Shown here one piece after another: positions 33,933-45,393 of a DNA stretch of 64,000 bases (its first letter is position 1; every line of letters begins with the position of its first letter). Both the position numbers and the translations under genes were made by a program. Below the pieces are notes generated by a model. That model had not been told where the DNA came from. It did not search any database and saw only the letters and a list, made by a program, of their open reading frames with translations. This DNA comes from Toxorhynchites rutilus septentrionalis (lineage: Eukaryota > Arthropoda > Insecta > Diptera > Culicidae), in assembly GCF_029784135.1 (NCBI RefSeq), contig NC_073746.1, positions 250,551,494 through 250,615,493 of the forward strand. The letters are read 5' to 3'.

Positions 33933-36468
33933 GTTGTTGAGCCGTTGACTCAACCTACACATGAACTCATTTGTGAAAACAATATCCAATACCATGAAAC
34001 GTCGTGGAACGCTCGAATCAAAGAGCATTAGTCAGAACTATAGCATATATACTTTATAGTTAAAAGCGATGGACAATCTCTTTTAAGCAAAGTGCCAAGA
34101 AAGTTGCCTGGCGAAGTCATGGTCCTTGCCCCATAAGCGCTATATCCGATTAAATAAATTTGGTATGCAATTTTTTCATGTTCGATGTTTGACATTGTTT
34201 GCCACTGTTGATAATTGAAGAGTGGCAAACAAAATAGTATTTGTACAAATTTCAAACCAAACCTTAACTGTCAAAAAGTGTCAATTATTTGACCTCCGAA
34301 CAAACAGTGTTCGGCTATCTTGAGGCTAGTGACAATTTCTTCTAAAATCAAATTGAACGGATTGCTTCATAAATGACTAATGGGCTCCTCGTGTTGACTA
34401 TCTCCGAGAACATTTGTGATCACAGCAGTCTCTTTTGTGCTTCTCAGTCGCAGCATGCTTGAAGAAATCCTTCAATTCTCCAAGACACTTTATATCTTTA
34501 CACTATACTTTGTAGAAATCGGTGCTTTGAGAAAGCCAGCTCCCAATTCCTTTGGTAAAATCAGCGATGTCATTTTAAAAAACTGTTTCAATAAAACTAG
34601 CACAAACTAGCTTCCCAAACGAACTCAATAAAGTCAAATTTGATTGTTTTTTTTTCTAAATCTGGAAAAAATTGGGCAAAGTGCAGAAAGTCTGGACTAG
34701 ACAAAGGATTGTCTGGACATCTGGATGCTTTACCAAAGTCTGGAAGATTACAGCCAAATCTGGATACAAATAATTCACAAATACTGGAGTAGGCAATTAA
34801 TTTTTGAAAAAAATATATATAAATCGCACGTTAATAATAAATTTTTATGAAAAATCACCTTCTTTTTTTCTATTTCTACTAATGTAATCTTTTGAATTAA
34901 ATTAGTAAATGAGTGTATTCAACAAATTCCAGAACGCAAATGTCAAATGCACATAACAAATGTTTCATCTTATACGAACTTATGCGCGCTGATCCATTTG
35001 TTGAGTTTAGTACAACAATAATACTTTCTTCTAGAAATCAATATGTATCACGTAACACAACTTATACTTAAATGTTCCAAACAAGAACTTGTGTTAATTA
35101 ATGGGGGTCAATTTTTAGACCTCGTCGACCCCCAAATCAATTTTCGTTCATATCGACCCCTGATAAATCAGTAATCGACCACTTTGAGAACCCCTGATTT
35201 AGATGAATTGAACATTTTCGACTCTAATTTTGAAGAACAGTCGAGTAGACAATTCAGTGGATTTCGGATCAGAGCAAACGCGCGTTTACAATTAACGTAA
35301 CATTTTATAAATCATCACTAATCCACAGAAGTCACTTCAATAAAAAGTTAAGAACAGGAGAGAATGTCTTTTTGTTGTTGTTGTATCCAAGTCTTATTGT
35401 TTGCATCTATGCTAGAATATGTCGTCTTAAAACTAACATCTTGTCACAGGCTGAATCTTTAAAATAACCGCTCAACATGAGCTACTTTTATCACCAGTAA
35501 AATCGGAGATTTTACTTCTTGCTCCTAAAACTAAATGATTAAAATGTTCAAAATGTTTTCGATGTTATCAAGAATGAAACAGTTCGTTCAACGATAAATG
35601 TATAAAATATTTAAAAATGTCTTTTGTTAATTTTTGTTCTGCTCACACTAATTCACCTTTCAATGGCACACGAGTTTGAATTTAATGCACTACTTTTCTC
35701 GTATATTATTGTTATACTATATCAGCTAACAAATTCGAACTATATAGTAAGTAGCAGCTTCATCACCTCCGTTATTGGTTTCCCCATGTGGTCGTGTTAT
35801 AAAAGTAATTTGCGTTCATTTGGTTAAAAATTTGTAGCCCCTCGATTGTTGATTATGCTTAATGAGTTGAAGCGTTTGCTGTGTTCTAATATGTTGTTTT
35901 TAAAAGACGCCGCTGACTTTCGATGTAAAATAATCTACCAATAAGCAATACTAAATCTAAAATCATCAGCCTTTCAGCACTAATTACCGCTTATCGATTG
36001 CTGCTGTTGTTTTCGTATTTTCACATTCACAGTGTATGAATAGTACATAATGTTGAGGTTCGTTTCCAATGCAATGAAACTAGTTGTGTCTTTGCTAAGG
36101 ACAAACGACTGGATGAGAACGAATGCTCGGTGTCTTGATTTAACTGAAACGAAAATACGCAAATATACAGGATATTGAAGATTTGTGAAGCTATCCGTTC
36201 CCGATACAAAACCCTTCGAGAAATGAACAAAACATTGACTTGTGAGCCTACAATTATTATACATTAAATTCTCTGATATTCTCTGAATTCTGTATGATTT
36301 TATGGAAATGCTATTGCTCTTTTTTCTCGTATTCCATGCCGTTGAGATCACAGTTCATAAACGCTGACATACGATTACCACAAAAGAACGAACACAAGAA
36401 AATCAACGAATTTTACACGAGTCCTGCCCATAACGTCACTCACAACACTAGTAACCTTTTAGCCGGGA
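33933..36468 (-). other. Region downstream of Sema5 stop: 3' UTR plus intergenic
   Basis: The part next to 36468 should be Sema5 3' UTR; its length is unknown because no clear AATAAA was seen on the minus strand (only ATTAAA at 35686-35681). A common-looking repeat with GTCGACCCCC lies at about 35100-35190. The rest is unrecognised. Confidence 0.45.
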
Positions 36469-36726
36469 TCAATACTTTTCCTCCTCGAGTTCCAGCTGTC
36501 TGGCGTGGCGAATGTTGTTCAGTCCGTGGGTGTTCCGCTTGATGGTGGCAGTGTCGGAGTCGTTGAAGGATTTAGCCAACACTTTTGGGGTGTTGTTTCC
36601 TACCGCTCCGTTGACGTTGTTTGATTTGGTGAGCGTCGTGTGGCCGTTGGGGATCTTCGACCCGCTGGCATCGTTCCGTCCGTTGAATGACGACTGGCGC
36701 TTCGGTTTCTGGCCGCCCTCTGTGTA
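36469..36726 (-). CDS. Sema5c: Semaphorin-5 exon f: C-terminal cytoplasmic tail and stop
   Basis: This is the likely last coding exon, 8.4 kb from exon e. The minus-strand reading starts YTEGGQKPKRQSSFNG, runs through a Ser/Asn/Thr/Lys-rich region, and ends TATIKRNTHGLNNIRH, ARQLELEEEKY, stop (TGA at 36471-36469). The acceptor follows a pyrimidine-rich tract ending CTCTATAG and is in phase 0, matching the donor after ...LPTKD. A second AG 7 nt further in is out of phase. GC content, codon choice and the lack of stops over 85 codons set it apart from the AT-rich surroundings. Its attachment to Sema5 is inferred from phase, strand and my memory of insect Sema5 tails, which have a KRQSSF block and an LNN-ARQL-EEE end. 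A cDNA would settle it. Confidence 0.82.
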   Translation of the reverse strand, partial: YTEGGQKPKRQSSFNGRNDASGSKIPNGHTTLTKSNNVNGAVGNNTPKVLAKSFNDSDTATIKRNTHGLNNIRHARQLELEEEKY

Positions 36727-37868
36727 CTATAGAGAAGTAGTGATAGAATGCTAATTGATAATTGGTTACGAATTAATTTTGTGGGGATAGATCGGACCGA
36801 TTATGGTCTTATTTTTTTCTCTATAAATTATGAAAGCTACAAAGCGGAAATGATTTTTATAATGTACTAAATTACAGGAAGATGGTTTATGACAAGTAAG
36901 ACGATGGAAATTTTATTATCAGTCTAGCGTGCGATCAGTAAACAATTAGGCGGCGGTGACACTGGATGCAGAAAAGTGGTCGTACGAATTGTATGCAATA
37001 GTGAAAGGAAACAACCACATTGAGTTGTATTGGTGTGGTTACATTGCTTCCCCCTTGCTTATTTCGAATTTGTCAGCTTCTATCGAACAAAATTGTTTGT
37101 TTTTATTCGTACAATCAAATTTTCGTGCGTACTCCTATCCAAAGTAACCTTAGCCTTAAATGATTATCTGACGAAAGATGGATTAGCTTCGTAGTCTCCA
37201 GAGACATAATCAGAAGTTCTGCTTCTTCGCAGCGACATGCTTGCAGAATCCACCGAGACCAGACGTAGATAGATTCGTTTTTTTAATTATGTTTTAACAC
37301 ATCTGTGTTTATGCTTCGAACTCGAATTAGCTTCCATCTTCAACCTGTAGAGAGTTTCGATAGACGATTGGAAATATGAAATCATTGAGAATCTCTATTG
37401 TAAACCGTCTGCTAACCTCAATCACAGGGCCTGATACGACCCGCAAAAGTTTAATGTCTCTACATTTCAACACTGCAACAACGGAGTCTGTGGGGTACCA
37501 TGGCATCCTTCACAGTAAGCTGCCCTTGATGTGTTAATGCGGAGCTCCGGCACAGCCACTCGGCTTCTCTAGCCAATCGTGGGAGCCAAATGATGGGAAC
37601 CTAATTAAAACGAACAGAAAAGCGTTGAAAGTGAGCACGTAGGGGAACCGCGGGTAGGATGGACAGTGGGGGTATAATGAACAGATGGTTATTTTGTACA
37701 GCTGCATTATGAACCTCAAATATCTGTTGATAGGAACCGCTTCTACATGCCATTATAATATTTAAACCATCATATGACAATGAATACTGATCAAAAGTGA
37801 AATAGGGAAACAAAAACCCAAAATCAAACATAATTCCGCGTGTGGATGTAATTTTTGCGGCTTAGATA

Positions 37869-37975
37869 TTCACCCTTTCGCTACGAGCGTCGTCTTTAGA
37901 CGACATGAAAGTCATACTGCATATCGATCACACCAGCGAAATGTGCATACTTTTCGGCACAGTGCATTTTGAATG
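37869..37975 (-). repeat. piggyBac-like terminus related to 4786-4970
   Basis: The reverse complement shares GCCGAAAAGTATGCA, GCTGGTGTGATCGAT and GACGACGCTCGTAGCGAAAG with 4786-4970, but has only one unit of the 44-bp palindrome repeat. Confidence 0.65.
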
Positions 37976-39146
37976 TGTTAATTGCAAAATTGAATTCGCT
38001 GATGGTTATATTTCGGTTTGTGAGTTGACAGCGAAGCGTCATTAGATTAAGTAAATTCATTCGCGGAAAAGTTAATTCATTCGTGGTAAATTTAAATTAT
38101 TGAAATAATTGCACTGGTGGGGTTGAAATGGACAGTCACATCCATAATCACATCCAGGGTTCTACATAGTCATAGTCAACTGAGGATAGTCAGTTGACTA
38201 TCTAACTGACTATACCCGTATTTAGTTAGTAATGGCTTTTGGTTTCCTCGCGCAGTTTCTTCGCCAAAACGAGTAAACTATCAGTCGGGCGTTTAGTCGC
38301 TATCTCCCTCTACCGACTCGGCTATATCATTTCATTCTTCCCAGTCAAATTGTCCTCATTGCATTTTGAATTGACTTCCCTCAAAACGAATTCGTTCCTC
38401 TCTTTCTTTCTCCCATGTACGTGTGCATGCATCGATGTTTGAGTTCAATGTGGTTTGACATACGCTAGATTTTATTGTATCGTACACGAAAATTACTCAC
38501 ACGTATAAAATAGCGTGCAGTGTGTGTGCGCTATTTTTCACGCTATTCACTAATACTAACGCAAGGACCTTTATAGCATACTTGATGTATGTCTAAGTTC
38601 GTTGGTATGAGTTCTAGATGGATAGACAATAAACCGTCCATTGATGGGGTAACTTCTTTTTTGCATCAGAAATCATGTTTTCGTTCCTCTTTATATGGAC
38701 GTAAAAAAAAAAGATTGCGTACGCGGGTATGAATTAGTAAAAATAGTAAAAATATTCTTTGTTTTATTTTTACGGAGTTCGAAAAAACGTCCGAAATTCG
38801 TGTCTCTACACTAGAATACCCCCTTAAAAATCGTTTTATTTTAAGAAGTGCAGCTTTGATTTATCTAAACTAATTTTTTACCTATTCCAGTGCTTGATAA
38901 ACATAATTTACTTCGAAGCTTTGTGTCGTATTTATATGTAATTCATAAAACAGTGAAATAAACCATTAACTAACAATTCGAGCAGAGCTCGAATTTATTG
39001 CTCGATAATGTGATAAACTGAGGTGCTTGGGGAAACGGTTTCTGGTTATAGGTTATCAAACCCAACCTCAATCCGCTGTTCTTCTCCTTGTAACCTAACC
39101 TAACCTGACCTAACCTTCTTATTTCGACCATCTTCGTTGCTATTTT

Positions 39147-40052
39147 TTGACGTAGGACTACGTTTTATTCATTTCTATACCGGGGTGTAAAATCAAAGTT
39201 TCAAAAACGAAAGCGTTACGCTAGAGACCGAGATTTTGAGCGTTAATAGCTCCTAAACAACTGAACGAAATGGTATGATAAAAACATTCGAAACATTCGA
39301 AAGATAAAATGTCTACGCGTTATGTACTTGTATGTACTTGTTACTTTTTGATCCAAAAACTTGTTTCAATGGCCTTAAAATTCTTTCAAAACAGGCTATT
39401 AAAATCACCAATCGGTATATAAGTGAGCGCCGCTCGGAAATCCTCTCAGTTATAGTTGAACAGGATTGATTAGCATGTTGTCGCTGTTATGGTGAAGCTA
39501 ACTTCGTTCATCATGAACCGATTTTTACTTCGGGAAAGTTAAAATTCTTCCTAAGGCCAAAAGGGAATCCATCAGGCAGAGAAGAGAAGGCGACCAAGAG
39601 AGTGCTAGCATCGAAAATTGGTTCCGTTTGATGCATCGGAGCAGGTTTGGTGGTTATCGAGCTAGCATTAACCACTGGTGGGCATCGAGCATCGAGAAGA
39701 ATCCGGAAATGTCGATGTCATCGTTGCTGAAAAATAATCTGCCAGTTCCCCTTGGAATTGAAAATTACATTCAAGCGAAAGAGTTTATTTTAATTATTTT
39801 TATTTATATAATACTGCGATCAAATGCATTCCGTTTTGTGATTTTTCAATCAAGTGCAATTAACAGGAAAGTATCTGAAGATTATTCTCCCCCATCAGTA
39901 GAATATTTTCGTATCCAGTATTGGATGCAGAAAACCTTGTGCCTCCAACGTAACGCTCTCGTTTTCGAAGTCCCCCAAATATTCATTTATTCATTCATTC
40001 AGAATGAATTCAGATTCAACTTCAAACAAATCAACGATAGTCCTACGTCAAC
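39147..40052 (+). mobile_element. Terminal-inverted-repeat element with its own core promoter
   Basis: The left end TTGACGTAGGACTACG and right end TAGTCCTACGTCAA form inverted repeats about 0.9 kb apart. The left edge also has CATTTCTATACCGGGGTGTA, matching the GGTACAGAAATGAAA ends at 43.68 and 49.76 kb in inverse. The interior has a TATA box and initiator and open frames of moderate length with no recognised domain. Confidence 0.6.
39416..39451 (+). promoter_or_regulatory. TATA box plus insect initiator
   Basis: TATATAAG at 39416-39423 and TCAGTT at 39446-39451 put the initiator A (39448) 32 bases from the first TATA base, the spacing expected of an insect Pol II core promoter. It would drive rightward transcription inside the inverted-repeat element. 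Activity is inferred. Confidence 0.55.
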
Positions 40053-40137
40053 CTTGCGGTTATACCACAGATATAACCCACTTCCTGTTTTTCGCACTCA
40101 CGAAGAATGTGGAAAAAAAAACTCCGCCTGCGAATGA
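39628..40137 (+). CDS. Hypothetical 169-codon frame downstream of the promoter
   Basis: The frame starts MMHRSRFGGYRASINHWWAS at 39628, 180 bases after the predicted start site, and extends past the right terminus of the element. The first 50 codons look ordinary; the rest is AT-rich and includes a hydrophobic stretch (EFILIIFIYIILRSNAF). An earlier ATG at 39475 meets a stop quickly. I recognise no family. It could be a chance frame. Confidence 0.2.
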   Translation: MMHRSRFGGYRASINHWWASSIEKNPEMSMSSLLKNNLPVPLGIENYIQAKEFILIIFIYIILRSNAFRFVIFQSSAINRKVSEDYSPPSVEYFRIQYWMQKTLCLQRNALVFEVPQIFIYSFIQNEFRFNFKQINDSPTSTLRLYHRYNPLPVFRTHEECGKKNSACE

Positions 40138-40170
40138 CGGATCTCTTTAGTAGCATTTCCGAGAAAGAAC

Positions 40171-40600
40171 ATGAAACTATTGAGAACCAGAGCAGAGAGT
40201 TCAAAGCCCGTAAGAAGAACGGTTATAATAGCTGTTGTCCATGTAAAGGAAGATAATTCTCCATCATCGCGATTGAAGTTTTATAAGGTGTATCCGCGAT
40301 TGATAAAGGAACATATCGCAGGGAATAATGGTGTCAGAGGAGTTCTCTTGGTTACCTTTTTAGGCTTCCGAAAGAAAACTCTCCGCCGCATAGTCTTACT
40401 ATAAATAAAATCGCTAAAAAATAAAGCGCGGTCGTCGTGAACAGTCGTAAACAGTCGTAAATGGTCGTATTCCTGACGTAAACACAAACAGAGTGAGAGA
40501 ATGAGCAGTGAGCAGCTGCGATGTGTTTTTTTTTGTGTGAGGAGAGAGTGTGCGCGTCTGCGTGTGTTCGTTTGCGTGCATGCATGTGCGTGTATGTGTT
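40171..40600. other. Unrecognised stretch before the GA satellite
   Basis: A 77-codon frame (40171-40404) has no recognised domain. GTGTGT-type simple sequence begins at about 40540. Confidence 0.3.
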
Positions 40601-40615
40601 TGTATATGCTTTTTT

Positions 40616-41400
40616 TTAGAGTAGAGAGTAGAAAGTAGAGAGAGTAGAGAGTCTCTGAGAGAGTAGAGAGTAGAGAGAGTAGAAATAGAGTAGAGAGTAG
40701 AAAGAGTAGAGAGTAGGGAGAGTAGAGAGTAGAGATAGTAGTGAGTAGAGATAGTAGTGAGAGTAGAGAGAGTGGAGAGTAGAGAAAGTAGAGCGTAGAG
40801 AGAGTAGAGAAAGTAGAGAGTAGAGAAAGTAGAGAGTAGGAAGAGTAGGGAGAGTAGAGAGAGTAGAGAGAGTAGAGAGATAGTAGAGAGTAGAGAGAGT
40901 ACAGAGTTGAGAGTAGAGAGAGTAGAAAGTAGGGAGAGTAGAGAGAATAGAGAGTAGAGAGAGTAGAGTGTAGGGAGAGCAGAGAGTAGAGAGAGTAGAG
41001 AGTAGGGAGAGTAGAGAGTAGAGAGTAGGGAGAATAGAGAGAGTAGAGAGTAGATAGAGAGTAGAGAGTAGAGAGACTAGAGAAAGTAGAGAGTAGAGAC
41101 AGTAGAGAGTAGAGAGAGTAGAGAGTAGAGAGTAGAGAGAGTAGAGAGTAGGGAGAATAGAGAGAGTAGAGAGTAGAGAGTAAAGAGACTAGAGAAAGTA
41201 GAGAGTAGAGAGAGTAGATAGTAGAGGGAGTAGAAAGTAGAGAGAGTAGAGAGTAGAGAGTAGAGAAAGTGGAGAGTAGAGAGTAGAGAGTAGAAAGCAG
41301 AGAGTGAAGAGTTGAGAGTTCAAAATAAAGAGCAGAGAGAAGAGAGAACAAAGTATAGAGTAGACAGTAGGGAATGAAGAGTAGAGAGTTGGAAGTCAAA
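40616..41400. repeat. GA-rich satellite, GAGAGTAGAGAGTA-type units
   Basis: Nearly 800 bp is built of GAGAGTA, GAGAGA and GAAAGTA blocks with almost no C on the plus strand. It lies inside the Sema5 tail intron. Because stops are rare in this composition, the minus strand reads as a long Leu/Ser/Thr/Tyr frame that is not a gene. Confidence 0.97.
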
Positions 41401-41819
41401 GTCAAAATTGAAATAGTAGCAATTGATCGCAGAGAAAGAGTAGAAGTTTGAGACATAGAGACATTTGGACTAAAAAAGAAACAGTGAATAAAAGAAAAGA
41501 ACAAAAAGTTGCGAGAGTCTGTTTGAGTGCAATAGCAAACCTATTCCAATGACTTTGCGGTAAACTAATAAAAACATAGAATTGGGCCGCTAGTGGGGCC
41601 TGAAAATAGACGGTCAAAAATCTTTTCTCGTTTAACCTTACATTTTAGAGGTTAGGTGTCTTCAGAGAAGTTGTTCAGAATGTTGATCCAGATAATTTTC
41701 ATTCAAACTCTTACTAAGTTAGAATAAAACTAACTTTTTGTACTTGCGAGATATTGCAAATTGAAATTTGCAGAGAGAGATTGCAGAGAAGTTGAACATA
41801 CCGAGATCAACAATCCCAA

Positions 41820-42360
41820 TCATACAAAACGTCTTGTACTCGTTAAAAACTTGATATTTGGTTACCACATGAACTGAAAGGAATTAATTTAATAATGTGT
41901 ATCGATGTTTGCGGTATGCATCTCAAAGGCAATGAATTTGATCCTATTTTAAAGCGAATAATCGCTGACGAAAATAAATTGTTTACAATAATGTCATTCG
42001 AAAACGATCATGATCCAAGCTACAAACCACCTCGAAAGCTGATATTCACTCAAAGAAGATTTGGCTTTCAATTTGGTGGGATTGGAAAGGATTGATATTT
42101 TTTGAGCTTTTTTGAGGAATCAAACGATCAATACGGAAGTCTACTGTCGGCAACTATATAAATTGAATGCAGCGATTATCGAAAAACTTCCAGAATCAGT
42201 CAATCGTAAGAGTGCCGTCTTCCACCAGGACAACGCCAGACCGCACACATCCTTGGTCACTCGTCAAAAATTAATGGAGCTTGGTTGGGAATTGATGTAA
42301 TATCCACCATATAGCACTGAACTTGCATCATCAGATTACTATCTGATTATTAGATTATTA
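41820..42360 (+). pseudogene. mariner (DD34D) transposase remnant
   Basis: The plus strand reads, in shifting frames, LPHELK-like sequence, EFDPILKRIIADENK, then FHQDNARPHTSLVTRQKL and YPPYSTELASSDYYL. The gap between the Asp of HQDNA and the Asp of SSDYYL is 34 residues, as in mariner. A stop after ELM and frameshifts kill it. The helix-turn-helix part and inverted ends are missing. Confidence 0.85.
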
Positions 42361-42729
42361 GATTATATCTAAGCAGAACGTGTTGCTTAAGATATTTTTT
42401 TCAGCATTGGCACCCGTTTAGTAAGCAAAAATAACTAATTTTATTTACGTACATAAATTCTTATATAGTATTGCAATGTCGAAAACAAACCAAGCCGATA
42501 CCCAGTAGTGTCCGCCACAGAGCCGATTAGGTCCAAATAAGGCCCTTGCAGCCAACTGGTCTACCAAAGCACAACTCCAACCGCAAGCCTTGTTTTGGAT
42601 TGACAATGAACATCCCCATTCAGCGAAGTTGAGAAAATTTTCTTCACGAAAAACAAGAAGTGGGTTATATCTGTAATATAATCGCTAAGTAGACGTAGGA
42701 CTAAATACCGTCGGCTCGGTAATCATTTA

Positions 42730-43711
42730 TTTGAAATTGCATCTGAATCGATTCTTAATTCATGAATTAATGAATATTTTGAAAGATTGCTGAAAGTTTT
42801 TTTCTTTTTAGTGTGTGGGTGGATGAGTATAAGTATGGTATTGTTATTAACATAAAATTCAACTTTTTCGAACTTGTTCGAGGTCCCGAAACGAACCGAT
42901 GAAATTTGAGTGGCCTTGTAAAAGCAACTGAAGATGTTTGATACGTGATTCATTTTCGTGAGAACAATACGATATTTTTCATGATCACTCCATGCGCAGA
43001 ATAGAAACTTAGGGTGTCATTTCATGCTGAAAACGAAATAAAGTCTATATAACCTTGCATAAATTGCAATTTATTTTGATGTTATCGTGATGTGGCAATT
43101 TTTCATGACTGTTCCATGCGAAAGCAGAACAGAAACTGATGCTATTGGGTTGCATCACGGGAACACCAAGTCGAGTGCGTAAATGGTTGCGAATATTCCT
43201 TCGCCCGGACGCATTCACACGCAAACAATTTTTCATGTCTATTCCATGCGAAAGCAGAACAGAAACTGATACGAGTAAAAGTACAAACGCCTTGCATGTG
43301 TCCGCTATGGTTCCCCAAAACCAATGCAAGCGAGCAAAGGAAATCACATGGAAATCGCTTGCATGTATTCGCTATGACGGATTCTCCAGGTGCATAGATT
43401 TTGCGTCCGTGTTCGGGAACACATTGCGATCACCAATCGTCATCATTGAGCTAGATTGTTATAACTTCCATAGCTTGCTTTCAAAGCAATTTTTAAGCTA
43501 GTGAAATGATTTTTTGGACCAATAAGTGACAATCATGACAATCATAACTCGTTGACATTTTATCTTTAAGATGAAGTGATGATTATACCACTCTATCTAG
43601 CCGGTAAAGAGATATTAACGTTCAAAACCTTGCAGTCCAGCGTCACTCTCTCGCTTTAGAAACTCTGAACTTACACCCCGGTACAGAAATGAAAGACGTA
43701 GTCCTACGTCA
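42730..43711. repeat. Palindrome-ended repeat family, copy with right terminus
   Basis: It shares a 220-bp left part (TAATGAATATTTTGAAAGA, GTGTGGGTGGATGAGTATA) and a right part with 47.96-49.79 kb. It ends GGTACAGAAATGAAA followed by GACGTAGTCCTACGTC (43695-43710). Two direct copies of TCTATTCCATGCGAAAGCAG-type sequence lie at 43100-43270. Confidence 0.7.
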
Positions 43712-43719
43712 AAAATCCT

Positions 43720-44990
43720 AGACGGGCTCTTAAAAAAACTTTTACTTTATAACTTCTATATCTGTGTCAGGTGCGCGACGCTCAAACTTTTGTAGACTAC
43801 TTTCATTTTTTTAACCAATACAAAATTAAAACAACAAAAAATAAAAATAGTCCATCATAACCAAAATCATGACAGACGTAATAGAGATGAATACAAATTG
43901 AAAAGAAAAAAAAACAAAAAAAAAATAATTCTGAAATCGCCCTTGAATCAGTTTTTTGCCGATAAAAATCAGAAGTTTTACGAGTGTGGAATTATGAAGT
44001 TACCAGAAAGATGACAAAAGGTTATCGAAAAAAATGGAAATTATATAATTGATGAGAGTTCATTCTATGTACAAAAAAATGTGTTTTATTTGTATTGGAA
44101 AAAACGGAAATTACTTTTCGGGCAACCCAATAGATGTGTCATATCCTTCGTGTGAGAAGTACTAGAGGGTGTAGAGGGCAATTAGGGAAAAATTCATTCA
44201 CTCATTTCTCCATACCTAATTATAAATCACTCTCGTATCTGCTTGGAATAATCATGGCGAAAAGAATGCAGCAAGCAACCGTGAGATTGCACGATGAATC
44301 ATTTTTCCCTCCCCGACCATCTTCATTCGGGACTGAGAGTGAACATAACAAACCGAAGAGTGGAAAACAACATTCAATGAATGAATACTCCTTTGGAAGA
44401 ATCGCACGAAACAAAATGACGAGTGAGTCAAAATAGTCTTAATCTGCGTGTACGTATGATTTTATTTTCCCTTGTACTCTTTTACTTGTCAGGATTCAAG
44501 TGTACATGAATCTAGCTTCCCGCTCACCAATAACCAATAATATGGTGTTTTGCGTTAGCTTAGATCGTTTCATACAAGAAAAAAAAATGCTATTGCAATT
44601 GCGCACAGGAAACAACTCGATTTCAACTATCTACCTATATTTTACTGCCGCGATCGAGGCTTCAATGATTGCTGTTTGAGTGAAAAACGAATGATTTTAC
44701 AGAGACACTCGCTGGCTCAAGCAAAAGTTTCCAATTGGATTCTATCACCATCTAACGTAATTCCGAGAGGCAAATGAGGGAATGCAAAATTTTCTGAGAA
44801 TAGATGAGCGTAATCGAGACAGTATTTTTCCGTTCTACTCGAGAATGAACTTTACAAAGAGGATAGGTGAATGTTTTCTGTCTCAAATAAAGTGAGGCAT
44901 AAACGGGGAATAGAAGGGTGAGTTTTATCTGTGAATGAGTGTTATTGAACGAATTTCGATGCGATTTTGCCCATACCTGGTGGAGGGTTG
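43720..44990. other. Sema5 intron next to exon e, nothing recognised
   Basis: There are no recognised exons. The 100-codon plus frame at 44134-44436 and its antisense have no family features. Confidence 0.35.
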
Positions 44991-45123
44991 TTAGCCTTAT
45001 ATTAACCTATGAACACACTCAGTTCGAGATTGCGCAAAAGATGATCACAAAACTACGGACGAATGTAGAGCCTATCTACCAACTCATTAGGAAGCGAGAA
45101 GAGTCAATCATGTTTTAGCTTAC

Positions 45124-45329
45124 GTCTTTAGTCGGCAGAGAGGAGTACTGGTTCGGGTACGATCCATAGCACGGTGAACCTTGAATGGCCTTGATGCCTT
45201 TAGTCTTTTTCTTTATAATGTAGATCGTAGTGAAGACACTTCCGACGCAACATATAATGATGAGTAGTACAACTCCAACGACGATTGCTGCCACTGAAGA
45301 AGCTCCTGCAGTCAAGGCGTGAGGAATTT
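45124..45329 (-). CDS. Sema5c: Semaphorin-5 exon e: transmembrane segment and juxtamembrane tail
   Basis: The exon encodes (E)IPHALTAGASS, then one long hydrophobic membrane segment (AAIVVGVVLLIIICCVGSVF), then a basic stop-transfer stretch (IIKKKTKG) and a cytoplasmic stretch ending GSYPNQYSSLPTKD. This makes the protein a type I membrane protein. The acceptor TTTCAG precedes 45329. The frame stays open to a TAA at 45117-45115, but a good donor, GTAAGC, lies directly after the Asp codon at 45124. Splicing there in phase 0 to the exon at 36726 gives a coherent tail, so I end the exon at 45124. If the intron were retained the protein would end two residues later (V-S-stop). The length is 206 nt (2 + 68 codons). 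Confidence 0.9.
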
Positions 45330-45393
45330 CTGAAAAATACCAAAAACAATTGTTAAAACTGATAATGATAGAAATTAAAGGTACGTTTTTTAC

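Larger units (their letters stand above)
36727..45123 (-). other. Sema5c: Sema5 intron between membrane and tail exons (8.4 kb)
   Basis: This intron is bounded by a GTAAGC donor at 45123 and a TATAG acceptor at 36727. It holds the terminal-inverted-repeat element at 39.1-40.1 kb, the GA satellite at 40.6-41.4 kb, the mariner remnant at 41.8-42.4 kb and a palindrome-ended repeat at 42.7-43.7 kb. The stretches 36.8-37.8 and 38.2-39.1 kb show nothing recognisable. An AATAAA on the minus strand at 44466-44461 would serve an exon-e read-through transcript, but may be chance. Confidence 0.75.

Noticed and set aside
40281..41504. 407-codon open frame rich in Leu, Ser, Tyr, Thr
   Set aside because: It is the minus-strand reading of the GA satellite; the composition avoids stops and no protein features exist.
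45115..45123. TAA after V-S as the end of semaphorin-5
   Set aside because: It lies just past a GTAAGC donor and a good in-phase tail exon exists at 36726-36469. Kept only as an intron-retention possibility.
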